Assembly: GCA_016298065.1 (NCBI GenBank)
Contig: JAEDDN010000011.1
Location: 1 to 23,749 of the forward strand
DNA length: 23,749 nt
Reading direction: 5' to 3'
From: Oscillospiraceae bacterium
GTDB lineage: Bacteria; Bacillota; Clostridia; Oscillospirales; Ruminococcaceae
The notes below the pieces were generated by a model that was not told where the DNA came from, did not search any database, and worked only from the letters and a program-made list of their open reading frames with translations. Below, piece by piece: positions 13,983 to 22,059 of this stretch (the stretch's first letter is position 1; every line of letters begins with the position of its first letter). Position numbers and translations under genes: made by a program.

Positions 13983-16937
13983 ATGTTAAACACCTTAAAA
14001 TCTTACTGTGACAAGCTTAATAAAAATATGCTTATTCCGTCTGTTTATCTTGCGCTTGTGATCGGGCTTATATATAACCCCTTTAATAATATCGGCGTAT
14101 CGAATTTTAAAGGCAGAGAATTCGGACAGGCGCTTATAAACGGCATAGATTCCTCTGTGAGAATAAACCACCTTTTGAGCTGGGTCATCTTTTTAATACC
14201 GCTTTTATTTTTATTTATCTGGGCTATAACCTCAAGGCTTTGCGGTAATAAAAACGAAGCGACTTTGTTTTTAAATAAGCTTTGCGCAGTAAGCCTTGTG
14301 CCACTTACCTTAGGGTATATAAACCGTTTTGCAGGCAGTTTTTCTTTTAGCTACGATATAGTTATTCCCTTTTTAATGGCGGTAATTATAACTGTTTTAA
14401 ATCCTATTTGTCAAAGGTCTCACCTTGAATTTTGTGACGTAAAATGGAGCCTTTTTTCTTCTTTTCCTATACTTTTGTTTTTAATTATTGTATCAAAAAG
14501 GTTCGGCATAGGTGTTTCCCCTTTGCGTTTAGGCGTATTATATATTCTCATATTTTTATGTGCATTTTTTGTACTAAACCTGCTCAAAAAAATTCCAAGC
14601 CTAAAAAGTGATTCCATAAAGCTCAGCTTTACCTGGGTTATGTGTGCTCCTCTTGCGGTATCGGTATTTTTAGAGCTTTGCAACATATTAAATCAGCACA
14701 ACATCTTTATCACAAAAAAATATCTCGGCGCAGTTATTATATATATCTTTCTCATTGTTTTAGGCGTGATTTTCGGGCTTGTTTTCGGACGTAAAGAACG
14801 TCTTAAACCGTTTTGCTTTGAAAAATACTACTATCCGATTATGCTTTTGGGGCTTTTGGTGATATGCGTTCAAATGCCGCTTATTTTTACACAGGGCTCT
14901 ACCTCATCTTTTGTTTCGCTTGCAGGTACCTTTGAGGTAAACTTTTTCGAGTCGTCAAACGCCGCTTCGGCAATATCGGGCTTTTTTAACTTCGGCGAGC
15001 TTCCCTTTATCCAAAACTTTGACGCTCACATGCTTTATTCCGAATGGTCCGGCTTTTTATACGCATTTTTAAACGCCGACAGCTTCGGTGCTCTTTTTAA
15101 TCCCTATAAACCTTATATGTTAGTGCTTATATATATGCTGCTTTACTTTTTATATGCTAAATTCTTTGACAGGGACAGTGCGGTTATTATTTGCCTTTTT
15201 ATGTCCTGCCTGACAGCCTTTATAGACTACTACGCTTTAGGGGTTATCGTCATTTTGGGCGCAATATATGCACATCGCAAAAAAACGCTTTTTGGCTATA
15301 TAATAATGTGGCTTTGTGTGGTTATATGTGTGCTTATGAGGCTTGACTTGGGCTTTCCGTTTGCAGTCGGATTAGTTATATGCCTTATACTCATGGCGCT
15401 TAAGGATAAAAAAATAATCGGCAAAATATTACTCTCCTTAAGCCTCGTCTTAGGTGCGTGCGGCGTTTTATATCTTATTCTCTGCATTATAAAAGGCGTC
15501 GCTCCGATAGACCGTGCGCTCGAATTTTTGGGCACTGCAAGCTCAAATACAAACTGGAGCACTGCTTCCATAGGTGACGTAAATCAAATTTTATTCCCTA
15601 TATGCTACATCATCACGCCTATTGTTGCCGTAGGGCTCGGCATTTCGCTTTTATATAAATATCTTAAAGCACCTGATACTATTAAAGCTCCTCAGCTTAT
15701 AATTGCAGTAATTCTTTTATTTGCGTATATACTAAACATTTCACGAGGTATCGTGCGCCATTCGCTTAATGAACATCAGGTAAAATATGTACTGGGAACC
15801 TTTATACTGTTCTTTGCTTTTGCGGTTTATATTTTAAGTAAGCGAAAAATGTTATTTAGCTTTGTTGCGTCTTATTTTTCGGTATTTTTAGTCTTTACCG
15901 TTTTAATGACCGGCGCAGGTTATACTACCGTTTCGGACGGATATATAATCGAAGCTTCCTCACTTTTTGAAAGCTCGCTCAAAACACAGGTGCAAACCGA
16001 AAGCTTCTCACAAATAGCTACCGAAAAGGTAACAAGGGTAAACTTAAACGACGACACAAGTAAATATATAGACGATATTAACGCTGTTTTTGATGCACTT
16101 ATGACTAAGGACGGCACCTATCTTGACTTTACCAATCAGACGCTTATCTACGCTGTATCGGGCAGACAAAAGCCCGTATATGTAAATCAGTCTCCGGGAC
16201 TTATTAGCGGTGAGAAAGCCCAACAGAGATTTTTAAGCCAGATAGAAAGCTTTGGCGACAGAATAGAATATGCGCTCTTGCCTGAGGATAACTCGGGAGC
16301 AATAGATAATATTAAAAATTCCTACAGATATTATCTTGTGTCGGAATATATAAATAAAAACTTTACTCCGCTTTGTTCGTTTGACTCCTTGGAGCTTTGG
16401 TGTAAAAAAGGCGAGCTTGATGAAAAGACTGCCCTTGTAAATAAAGCTATAAATAACGCTGCGCAAAGCGACGATAATGTCTTTAGCCGTTTATCGCTCA
16501 TAACCGATTTTGAAAATCAGTCGGGTAAGGATATACGCTTTGACTTAGGTTATCTGCCGTATTACTGGGCAAATTTAGATGAAATTAAGCTTTCGGACAA
16601 GACCGTGCTTTTAAATATCACCGACGGCAAATCCGTATCGCAGGATAACCCCTTTAGCACCGATATGTCCACCGCTGGTATCGATAAAACTCACGGCAAT
16701 TACATATGCCTTAGCTTTAGCGCCGATACCGATGGTGAGGTTTTACTCTCACTTAATTCAGACGACGTAACATATACCTATAGCTTTAATGCTGTTAGTG
16801 GCACCTCAAGCTATCTTATAAGGGTAAGCAGTGGCTACTACTGGTATGAGGATATCTTCTCTAATCTTACCGTTTCGTCTGACTGTGATATAAATAATTT
16901 GACCATAACAGTTCTAAAAGGCGATACTTTAAAGTAA
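13983..16937 (+). CDS. Large polytopic membrane protein, GT-C glycosyltransferase-like
   Basis: The 984-residue protein has many hydrophobic helices from about residue 15 to 650 (roughly 15 or more). A long extracytoplasmic C-terminal region (about 655-984) ends in a beta-rich stretch (about 840-984). The stretch GELPFIQNFDAHMLYSEWSGFLY (about 338-360) resembles the acidic first-loop motif of GT-C lipid-linked-sugar transferases. LDFTNQTLIYAVSGRQKPVYVNQSP (about 714-738) resembles their extracytoplasmic domain. About 300 residues of extra helices precede the motif. A role in moving sugars from a lipid carrier to an envelope polymer or protein is an inference; no donor or acceptor can be named. 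GGAG lies 8 nt before ATG. It is flanked by its own terminator-like structures, so probably monocistronic. Confidence 0.7.
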   Translation: MLNTLKSYCDKLNKNMLIPSVYLALVIGLIYNPFNNIGVSNFKGREFGQALINGIDSSVRINHLLSWVIFLIPLLFLFIWAITSRLCGNKNEATLFLNKLCAVSLVPLTLGYINRFAGSFSFSYDIVIPFLMAVIITVLNPICQRSHLEFCDVKWSLFSSFPILLFLIIVSKRFGIGVSPLRLGVLYILIFLCAFFVLNLLKKIPSLKSDSIKLSFTWVMCAPLAVSVFLELCNILNQHNIFITKKYLGAVIIYIFLIVLGVIFGLVFGRKERLKPFCFEKYYYPIMLLGLLVICVQMPLIFTQGSTSSFVSLAGTFEVNFFESSNAASAISGFFNFGELPFIQNFDAHMLYSEWSGFLYAFLNADSFGALFNPYKPYMLVLIYMLLYFLYAKFFDRDSAVIICLFMSCLTAFIDYYALGVIVILGAIYAHRKKTLFGYIIMWLCVVICVLMRLDLGFPFAVGLVICLILMALKDKKIIGKILLSLSLVLGACGVLYLILCIIKGVAPIDRALEFLGTASSNTNWSTASIGDVNQILFPICYIITPIVAVGLGISLLYKYLKAPDTIKAPQLIIAVILLFAYILNISRGIVRHSLNEHQVKYVLGTFILFFAFAVYILSKRKMLFSFVASYFSVFLVFTVLMTGAGYTTVSDGYIIEASSLFESSLKTQVQTESFSQIATEKVTRVNLNDDTSKYIDDINAVFDALMTKDGTYLDFTNQTLIYAVSGRQKPVYVNQSPGLISGEKAQQRFLSQIESFGDRIEYALLPEDNSGAIDNIKNSYRYYLVSEYINKNFTPLCSFDSLELWCKKGELDEKTALVNKAINNAAQSDDNVFSRLSLITDFENQSGKDIRFDLGYLPYYWANLDEIKLSDKTVLLNITDGKSVSQDNPFSTDMSTAGIDKTHGNYICLSFSADTDGEVLLSLNSDDVTYTYSFNAVSGTSSYLIRVSSGYYWYEDIFSNLTVSSDCDINNLTITVLKGDTLK

Positions 16938-16943
16938 ATCTTT

Positions 16944-16975
16944 AAACAATGGTTATAAATTCTCGCCTTGTTTTT
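16944..16975 (+). terminator. Weak terminator-like hairpin
   Basis: AAACAATGG (16944-16952) pairs with CCTTGTTT (16966-16973), with one bulged T, followed by a short T-run. It lies just after the membrane-protein stop codon. Confidence 0.4.
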
Positions 16976-17016
16976 GTAACTTTCTAACAAAAATAAAATA
17001 TTTTATAAAATTATTA

Positions 17017-17045
17017 TGGATATTTTTATCAAAACCCTGTATAAT
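17017..17045 (+). promoter_or_regulatory. Promoter of hpf
   Basis: TGGATA (17017-17022), a 17-nt spacer and a perfect TATAAT (17040-17045) lie about 72 nt upstream of the hpf ATG. No stress-sigma signature is recognised. AGGAGG lies 10 nt before the start codon. Confidence 0.7.
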
Positions 17046-17116
17046 GGGTTCATAGAAAGAAAAACGTTTGGGTACCTGAATATAATAATACAAAAAACAC
17101 AGGAGGTACACACAGT

Positions 17117-17656
17117 ATGATTAACATCACAGCAAGAGGCTTCGATTTAAAACAAGGAACTAAGGACGGAATAGACAAGGAACTCAAAAGGGTAGAAAAA
17201 ATGCTCCCTGAAAATGCGGAGTTTGAAGTAACGCTTTCAAGATATTTAGAGCGTTATAAGTGCGATATTACCGTAAAGAACATGGGTAGCTTTATAAGAG
17301 GCGAGGCTGTCGCCGACAAGATAGAACCGAGTATCGACCTTGCGGTTGACGATTTAAAGCGTAAGCTTCGCAAGCTAAAAACAAGCCTTGTGGACAAAAA
17401 GAGAAAGTCAGGGCTTGACGAGCTTGCCACAGCTTTCGATAATTTTGACGATATTGACGACGAGGATTTTATCGAAGCTCCCTCTATTGATATACGCAGA
17501 ACAAAACACGTTGAGCTTCAGATGATGACCGACGATGAAGCTATCGTTCAAATGGAAATGTTAGGTCATTCCTTCTTTGTCTATGTAGGCGAGGACGGTA
17601 ATACAAGGATAATTTATTCCCGTTCAAACGGATACGGTCTTCTTATTTGTGAATAA
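17117..17656 (+). CDS. hpf: Ribosome hibernation promoting factor, long form
   Basis: This protein binds the 30S decoding region and dimerises 70S ribosomes into inactive 100S particles in slow growth. The 179 residues comprise an N-terminal HPF/YfiA domain (about 1-95, beta-alpha fold with the basic helix DDLKRKLRKLKTSLVDKKRK) and an acidic linker (about 107-120). The C-terminal dimerisation domain (about 124-179) is RTKHVELQMMTDDEAIVQMEMLGHSFFVYVGEDGNTRIIYSRSNGYGLL. The long form is the one typical of Firmicutes. The gene has its own promoter and terminator. Confidence 0.95.
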   Translation: MINITARGFDLKQGTKDGIDKELKRVEKMLPENAEFEVTLSRYLERYKCDITVKNMGSFIRGEAVADKIEPSIDLAVDDLKRKLRKLKTSLVDKKRKSGLDELATAFDNFDDIDDEDFIEAPSIDIRRTKHVELQMMTDDEAIVQMEMLGHSFFVYVGEDGNTRIIYSRSNGYGLLICE

Positions 17657-17686
17657 CTCTCTCTTCTTTAATAAATAAACCAATTT

Positions 17687-17722
17687 AAAACACAAGCGTC
17701 CCGAAAAGGATGCTTGTGTTTT
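17687..17722 (+). terminator. Intrinsic terminator of hpf
   Basis: AAAACACAAGCGTCC (17687-17701) pairs with GGATGCTTGTGTTTT (17708-17722), 15 bp including one G-T wobble, with a 6-nt loop. It lies 30 nt past the stop. Confidence 0.88.
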
Positions 17723-17756
17723 GCCCGTTTTAAGATAATATGTATTAACTTTACTG

Positions 17757-17785
17757 TGGAAATTTAGGGTTAATTATGCTATACT
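17757..17785 (+). promoter_or_regulatory. Promoter of ogg, extended -10
   Basis: TGGAAA (17757-17762) and, after 17 nt, TATACT (17780-17785) preceded by TGC form an extended -10. It lies about 30 nt upstream of the start codon. Confidence 0.7.
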
Positions 17786-17815
17786 CTTATTACTAACAAA
17801 AGTGGGGAAATTATT

Positions 17816-18661
17816 ATGAAAGTTGCTTTAAAGGGTAATAACGTTGTTGTAACTGCGCCCGGATTTGACCTTGCCGCAACCTTAGACTGCGGTCAGTGCT
17901 TTAGGTGGTCGCAAAACGAAAACGGCAGTATAAGCGGAGTGTTCAGAGACAAATTTTTAACCGTTACTCAAAACGGCGACGACATAATTTTTTACGATAC
18001 TACCTTAGATGATTTTAATGATATTTGGTGCGAATATTTTGACTTTAACACCGACTATAAAAAGATTAAAAAGTATCTTTCCTTTGACGATACGCTTAAA
18101 ACAGCTATTACTTACACAGGCGGAATACATATCCTAAAGCAAGATGCTTGGGAGGTTATTTGCTCGTTTATAATTTCGCAAAACAACAATATCCCCAGAA
18201 TAAAGGGCATTATAGGAAGGCTTTGCGAAAATTTCGGCGATAAGCTTTGCGACGGTGTTTACACCTTTCCGTCAGCAGAGAAAATAGCTTCGCTAACAGT
18301 AGAGGATTTAAGTGGACTGCGTGCAGGCTTTAGAGCAAAGTACATAATAGACGCCGCTAAAAAAATCTCCTTAAGAGAAATTGATATGCCTTCTCTTTAT
18401 ACCGCACCGCTTGACAAGGCTCAAAAGGAGCTGCAAAAAATAACGGGAATAGGGCCTAAGGTGTCGGCCTGCGCTTTGCTTTTCGGCTTTTACCGCATAA
18501 ACGCCTTTCCCGTAGATGTTTGGATTAAAAAGGCTCTGAACCACTTTTATAAAGACGGTTTCCCTAAAAAAGCCGAAAAATATGCAGGTATCGCTCAGCA
18601 GTATATTTTCCACTATATCCGTACCTGCGACGACGAAAGCTTAAATAAGCTTTGCAAATAA
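17816..18661 (+). CDS. ogg: 8-oxoguanine DNA glycosylase/AP lyase, OGG1 family
   Basis: This enzyme removes oxidised guanine from DNA and can nick the abasic site. The 281 residues start with an OGG_N domain (LDCGQCFRW at 23-31), followed by the HhH-GPD fold. The hairpin-helix-hairpin is ITGIGPKVSACA (209-220), with catalytic Lys215 and the essential Asp234 in FPVDVW. Their 19-residue spacing equals that of human OGG1 (Lys249/Asp268, established). The conserved SFIISQNNNIPRIKGI stretch (117-132) is present. The gene is monocistronic with its own promoter. GGGG lies about 8 nt before ATG. Bacterial OGG1-type enzymes, as opposed to MutM, are common in Clostridia. Confidence 0.94.
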   Translation: MKVALKGNNVVVTAPGFDLAATLDCGQCFRWSQNENGSISGVFRDKFLTVTQNGDDIIFYDTTLDDFNDIWCEYFDFNTDYKKIKKYLSFDDTLKTAITYTGGIHILKQDAWEVICSFIISQNNNIPRIKGIIGRLCENFGDKLCDGVYTFPSAEKIASLTVEDLSGLRAGFRAKYIIDAAKKISLREIDMPSLYTAPLDKAQKELQKITGIGPKVSACALLFGFYRINAFPVDVWIKKALNHFYKDGFPKKAEKYAGIAQQYIFHYIRTCDDESLNKLCK

Positions 18662-18728
18662 CCCCTTTTATGTGAATTTTGATTAAAATATCTTATTGAT
18701 ACAGGGCAAAATAAAGCATTGTTTTATA

Positions 18729-18757
18729 TTGATTTTTAAGCGTTTATAAAGTATAAT
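18729..18757 (+). promoter_or_regulatory. Promoter of fba
   Basis: TTGATT (18729-18734), a 17-nt spacer and TATAAT (18752-18757) give a leader of about 95 nt. It has the same hexamers and spacing as the SRP RNA promoter at 19822-19850, fitting strong constitutive expression. Confidence 0.82.
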
Positions 18758-18801
18758 TAACTTAAACTTTTTTGGTAATTTCTTTGTTATCAAAATTTAT
18801 G

Positions 18802-18827
18802 GATTTGTCGCAAAAAAGCGATAAATC
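18802..18827 (+). other. Hairpin in the fba leader
   Basis: GATTTGTCGC (18802-18811) pairs with GCGATAAATC (18818-18827), 10 bp with one G-T wobble and an A6 loop. It lies in the 5' UTR about 31 nt before the start. It is not followed by a T-run, so it is more likely an mRNA-stabilising or regulatory stem than a terminator. Confidence 0.55.
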
Positions 18828-18858
18828 TCAAATTTTAATTATTTGTGGAGGTTTTAAT

Positions 18859-19722
18859 ATGTTAGTATCCGCTAAGGAAATGCTGACTAAGGCTAAGGAA
18901 GGACACTATGCCGTAGGTCAGTTCAACATCAACAATTTGGAATGGACAAAGGCTATTTTGTTAACTGCTCAGGAATGTAACTCACCTGTTATTTTAGGTG
19001 TTTCCGAGGGCGCAGGCAAATATATGGCCGGTTATAAGACCGTTGTAGGTATGGTAAACGGTATGCTCGAGGAATTAAACATCACAGTTCCCGTTGCATT
19101 ACACCTTGACCACGGCTCTTATGAGGGCTGTTTAAAATGTATCGAAGCAGGATTTTCTTCGGTAATGTTTGACGGCTCACACTATCCTATTGAAGAAAAC
19201 GTTGCAAAGACAACAGAGCTTGTTAAGTTAACTAACGAAAAGGGCTTATCCTTAGAAGCTGAAGTAGGCTCAATCGGCGGTGAAGAAGACGGTGTTGTAG
19301 GCGCAGGCGAATGTGCTGATCCTAATGAGTGTAAAGCTATCGCCGACTTAGGCGTTACAATGCTTGCAGCAGGTATCGGAAATATTCACGGTAAATATCC
19401 TGACAACTGGGCAGGACTTAGCTTTGAAACCCTTGACGCTGTTCAAAAGCTCACAGGCAAAATGCCTTTGGTTTTACACGGCGGTACAGGTATCCCTGAA
19501 GATATGATTAAAAAGGCTATCGACCTCGGCGTTTCAAAGATAAACGTAAACACAGAGTGTCAGCTTTCATTTGCTGCCGCTACTCGTGAATACATTGAAG
19601 CAGGCAAGGATTTACAGGGCAAGGGCTTTGACCCCCGTAAATTACTCGCACCGGGCTTTGAAGCAATCAAGGCTACAGTAAAAGAAAAAATGGAGCTTTT
19701 CGGTTCTATCAATAAGGCATAA
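18859..19722 (+). CDS. fba: Fructose-bisphosphate aldolase, class II
   Basis: This glycolytic, zinc-dependent aldolase splits fructose 1,6-bisphosphate into DHAP and glyceraldehyde 3-phosphate. The 287 residues from the chosen start match the usual class II length. Visible signatures are HLDHG (82-86, with catalytic Asp84 and zinc ligand His85), EAEVGSIGGEEDG (133-145), GNIHGKY (174-180) and VLHGGTGIP (205-213), the last two giving the further zinc His177 and His207. The NVNTE phosphate-binding motif follows. The ATG at 18859 has GGAGG 7 nt upstream. The frame is open 29 codons further up, but that part covers the leader hairpin and does not look like aldolase. Confidence 0.96.
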   Translation: MLVSAKEMLTKAKEGHYAVGQFNINNLEWTKAILLTAQECNSPVILGVSEGAGKYMAGYKTVVGMVNGMLEELNITVPVALHLDHGSYEGCLKCIEAGFSSVMFDGSHYPIEENVAKTTELVKLTNEKGLSLEAEVGSIGGEEDGVVGAGECADPNECKAIADLGVTMLAAGIGNIHGKYPDNWAGLSFETLDAVQKLTGKMPLVLHGGTGIPEDMIKKAIDLGVSKINVNTECQLSFAAATREYIEAGKDLQGKGFDPRKLLAPGFEAIKATVKEKMELFGSINKA

Positions 19723-19736
19723 GATTTTTATGTTTT

Positions 19737-19770
19737 AAACGGCGGTTCAAAAACGAATCGCCGTTTTTTT
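19737..19770 (+). terminator. Intrinsic terminator of fba
   Basis: AAACGGCGGTTC (19737-19748) pairs with GAATCGCCGTTT (19755-19766) with one wobble, followed by T7 (19764-19770). Confidence 0.93.
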
Positions 19771-19783
19771 ATAATAATCAAAA

Positions 19784-19795
19784 AGTGTATACACT
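19784..19795. promoter_or_regulatory. 12-bp perfect palindrome upstream of the SRP RNA promoter
   Basis: AGTGTATACACT is self-complementary and ends 26 bp before the -35 of the SRP RNA promoter. It could be an operator or activator site, but no regulator is recognised and a palindrome of this size can occur by chance. Confidence 0.35.
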
Positions 19796-19821
19796 ACATT
19801 AACTGTATTTATATAAAAATA

Positions 19822-19850
19822 TTGATTTTTTATATAAAGTATTGTATAAT
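19822..19850 (+). promoter_or_regulatory. Promoter of SRP RNA (and possibly dnaX)
   Basis: TTGATT (19822-19827), a 17-nt spacer and TATAAT (19845-19850) point to a transcription start near 19857, at the 5' edge of the SRP RNA. Confidence 0.85.
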
Positions 19851-19856
19851 GATTAG

Positions 19857-20008
19857 GCAAACAGGCAGGGCTATAGTGCTGTCTGACATACGGATGACGG
19901 GTCCTGTGCAACAAACGCTTGTGAACCATGTCAGGCGGGGAACCGAGCAGCATTAAGCAAAGCTTTTTGTGTGCCGCAGTTTCGCCTGTTTTCCGTATGT
20001 CAGGTAGT
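19857..20008 (+). ncRNA. ffs: Signal recognition particle RNA
   Basis: This is the RNA core of SRP that pairs with Ffh for co-translational membrane targeting. The diagnostic apical domain is present: GTCAGG-CGG-GGAA-CCG-AGCAG (19930-19950), with the GGAA tetraloop and asymmetric loops that bind Ffh, preceded by GTGAACCAT and followed by CATTAAG. The rod is closed by a perfect 12-bp helix (19883-19894 with 19992-20003). A small hairpin may form in the 5' 25 nt. That is less than I would expect for a complete Alu domain, so the type (small or large) and exact ends are uncertain. The position directly before dnaX matches the scr-dnaX-yaaK-recR order known from Bacillus. Confidence 0.88.
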
Positions 20009-20052
20009 GTTAATCTCAATTTTAAGTGCAAAATTGAGGGCTACTGCCTTTT
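20003..20052 (+). terminator. Terminator/attenuator between SRP RNA and dnaX
   Basis: CTCAATTTT (20015-20023) pairs with AAAATTGAG (20030-20038), enclosed by GGTAGT (20003-20008) with ACTGCC (20043-20048, one wobble), then TTTT. It probably ends SRP RNA, with some read-through into dnaX, since no separate dnaX promoter is evident. Confidence 0.65.
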
Positions 20053-20078
20053 GTGATTTATTTTTGGAGGTAGAGTTT

Positions 20079-21662
20079 ATGTACTTAGCTTTATATAGAA
20101 AATGGCGTCCTAAGAGCTTTGACGACGTTGTGGGACAAGAGCATATCACTACTACCTTAAAAAATGAGGTTATAAATAACAAAACGGTACACTCTTATCT
20201 TTTTACAGGCTCAAGAGGTACGGGAAAAACCTCCTGCTCAAAGATTTTGGCTATGGCGGTTAACTGCCCAAATACCGTTGACGGCAATCCGTGTATGGAA
20301 TGCCCCACCTGTAAGGGTATAGAGGACGGCTCTATTTTAGACGTGCTCGAAATAGACGCCGCCAGCAACAACGGCGTTGACGATGTGCGCATACTGCGTG
20401 AGGAGGCAAATTACTCTCCTACCCAGTGCAAGTACCGTGTTTACATAATAGACGAAACCCATATGCTAAGTCCTGCGGCGTTTAACGCACTTTTAAAGAT
20501 AATGGAGGAACCTCCTCCGCACGTTAAGTTTATTTTGGCGACCACCGAGGTGCATAAGGTACCTGCGACAATTCTCTCACGCTGTCAGCGATTTGATTTT
20601 GCAAGAATCAGTACCGAGGATATAGCAAAACGCCTTTTATACATAGCCGACCACGAGGAATTTACCTTAACCGAAGACGGTGCATTTTTTATCGCACGCT
20701 TGGCAGACGGTGCCATGAGAGACGCTTTGAGCATTCTCGACCAGTGTATAGCCTACAGCAGTGAAGTAAATATGGACGTTATAACAATGACTACAGGGCT
20801 TGTGCTTAGAGATTATCTTTTTTCTATAGCCGACGTTGTCACATCTTCCGATGTAAGCGAAGCAATACGCTGTGTGGACGAGCTTTACGCAAAGTCAAAG
20901 GATCTGCAAAAGCTCACCGTAGAGCTTATCGAGCATTTCAGAAACCTTATGCTTGTAAAGACGGTTAAAAATCCTGCGGATCTAATAAAGGCTCTGCCCG
21001 ACGAGATAACACGACTTGGCAAGCAAGCTTCATCCTTATCAATCGACGATATTTTGCGCTCGATAGATATACTCCAGGATTGCCTTGATAAAATGGGCAA
21101 AAACTACGACAAGCGCTTGTGCTTGGAAATGGCGCTTATAAAGCTTTGCTCGGCTGACACAAATGTGGCTGTAGGCTCAAAGGCTCAAAGCTCAAAGCCT
21201 GCCGCAAAGCCTCAAAAGCCTGTTTTGGCAGACACTCCAGCGAGTACTCCTGCGCAGGATAAGCAGAATAAAGAAACAAGCGACGAAAACGCCGCTAAGC
21301 CCCAAGAGCCTAAAAAGGTCGCAAAGCCTAATTTGAAGCCCACCGAATTTGAACTGTGGCCGGAAGTGCTTGCAGACGTTAAGGAAATAGACCCTGCGCT
21401 CGCAGGAATATTATCGGGCTCACTCGCCTATTGTGCAAACGATGTGCTGTTTATCGACAGCCCCGTAAAGATGTTCTCGTCTATGATTAAAAAAGAGGGC
21501 TTTATCAAAAATCTGCTGACGGTTTTGGAACAAAAAACGGGTATTCGCTATACGATAAAAATTAAAAAAAGCTCTGCCTCAACAAACGATAAGCAGAAAA
21601 ACGTCTTAGACGAGCTTCAAAAGGCGGCGTCTGATATGGGCGTTGAGGTGTCGGAGATTTAG
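20079..21662 (+). CDS. dnaX: DNA polymerase III tau subunit
   Basis: This is the clamp-loader ATPase that places the sliding clamp and holds the replisome together, 527 residues. Walker A is GSRGTGKTS (44-52). A four-Cys zinc module is CPNTVDGNPCMECPTC. The DEAD-like Walker B is YIIDETHML, and the sensor/Arg-finger region is TILSRCQRFDF. The clamp-loader lid and collar follow to about residue 365. A Lys/Ala/Pro/Gln-rich linker (about 365-440) precedes the tau-specific C-terminal domain. The ATG at 20079 has GGAGG 8 nt upstream. A longer in-frame start at 19971 would lie inside SRP RNA and is rejected. No in-frame slippery heptamer for a gamma product was found. The stop is TAG. Confidence 0.95.
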   Translation: MYLALYRKWRPKSFDDVVGQEHITTTLKNEVINNKTVHSYLFTGSRGTGKTSCSKILAMAVNCPNTVDGNPCMECPTCKGIEDGSILDVLEIDAASNNGVDDVRILREEANYSPTQCKYRVYIIDETHMLSPAAFNALLKIMEEPPPHVKFILATTEVHKVPATILSRCQRFDFARISTEDIAKRLLYIADHEEFTLTEDGAFFIARLADGAMRDALSILDQCIAYSSEVNMDVITMTTGLVLRDYLFSIADVVTSSDVSEAIRCVDELYAKSKDLQKLTVELIEHFRNLMLVKTVKNPADLIKALPDEITRLGKQASSLSIDDILRSIDILQDCLDKMGKNYDKRLCLEMALIKLCSADTNVAVGSKAQSSKPAAKPQKPVLADTPASTPAQDKQNKETSDENAAKPQEPKKVAKPNLKPTEFELWPEVLADVKEIDPALAGILSGSLAYCANDVLFIDSPVKMFSSMIKKEGFIKNLLTVLEQKTGIRYTIKIKKSSASTNDKQKNVLDELQKAASDMGVEVSEI

Positions 21663-21709
21663 TTAAATAAAAAAGCTGTACTAAACAGCGGAAACGGAGA
21701 AAATATATT

Positions 21710-22057
21710 ATGAAAGCAAGATTACCACAGGGCTTCGGCGGGGGCCCGCAAAATATGCAAAGTATGATAAAACAAGCTCAAAAAATGCAGGACGATATGG
21801 CAGCTAAGCAAGAGGAGCTTCAAGAGCGTGAATTTTCTGCCGCTTCGGGCGGCGGAGCTGTTGAGGTTACAATGAACGGTCAAAAGCAAATTGTAAGCTT
21901 GAATATAAAGCCGGATGTTGTTGACCCCGACGATATAGAAATGTTAGAGGATCTCATCATCAGCGCAGTCAACGAGTGTTCGAGAACGATAGAACAAACT
22001 ACAACCGAAGAAATGGAGAAAATCACAGGCGGACTTAACCTGCCTGGATTATTCTAA
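21710..22057 (+). CDS. YbaB/EbfC family nucleoid-associated protein
   Basis: This small dimeric DNA-binding protein has 115 residues. It has an N-terminal Gly/Gln/Met-rich segment and the family core: MQSMIKQAQKMQDDMAAKQEELQEREFSAASGGGAVEVTMNGQKQIVSLNIKP. A C-terminal helix (MLEDLIISAVNECSRTIEQ) follows. GGAG lies 10 nt before ATG. It sits 47 bp after dnaX and 2 nt before recR, the conserved dnaX-ybaB-recR order. The exact cellular role of the family is still debated. Confidence 0.94.
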   Translation: MKARLPQGFGGGPQNMQSMIKQAQKMQDDMAAKQEELQEREFSAASGGGAVEVTMNGQKQIVSLNIKPDVVDPDDIEMLEDLIISAVNECSRTIEQTTTEEMEKITGGLNLPGLF

Positions 22058-22059
22058 TT

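Noticed and set aside
18772..18858. Longer aldolase start
   Set aside because: It overlaps the leader just after the promoter, lacks a ribosome site and adds residues not typical of class II aldolases. GGAGG-ATG at 18859 is clear.
19971..20078. Longer DnaX start
   Set aside because: It would lie within the SRP RNA and its terminator. The ATG at 20079 has GGAGG at 8 nt and gives the classic MYLALYRKWRP N terminus.
21564..21571. A7G run as programmed -1 frameshift site in dnaX
   Set aside because: The frame is AAA AAA AGC, so the AAAAAAG heptamer is not in the slippery register, and it is near the end of the gene rather than after the ATPase/collar domains.
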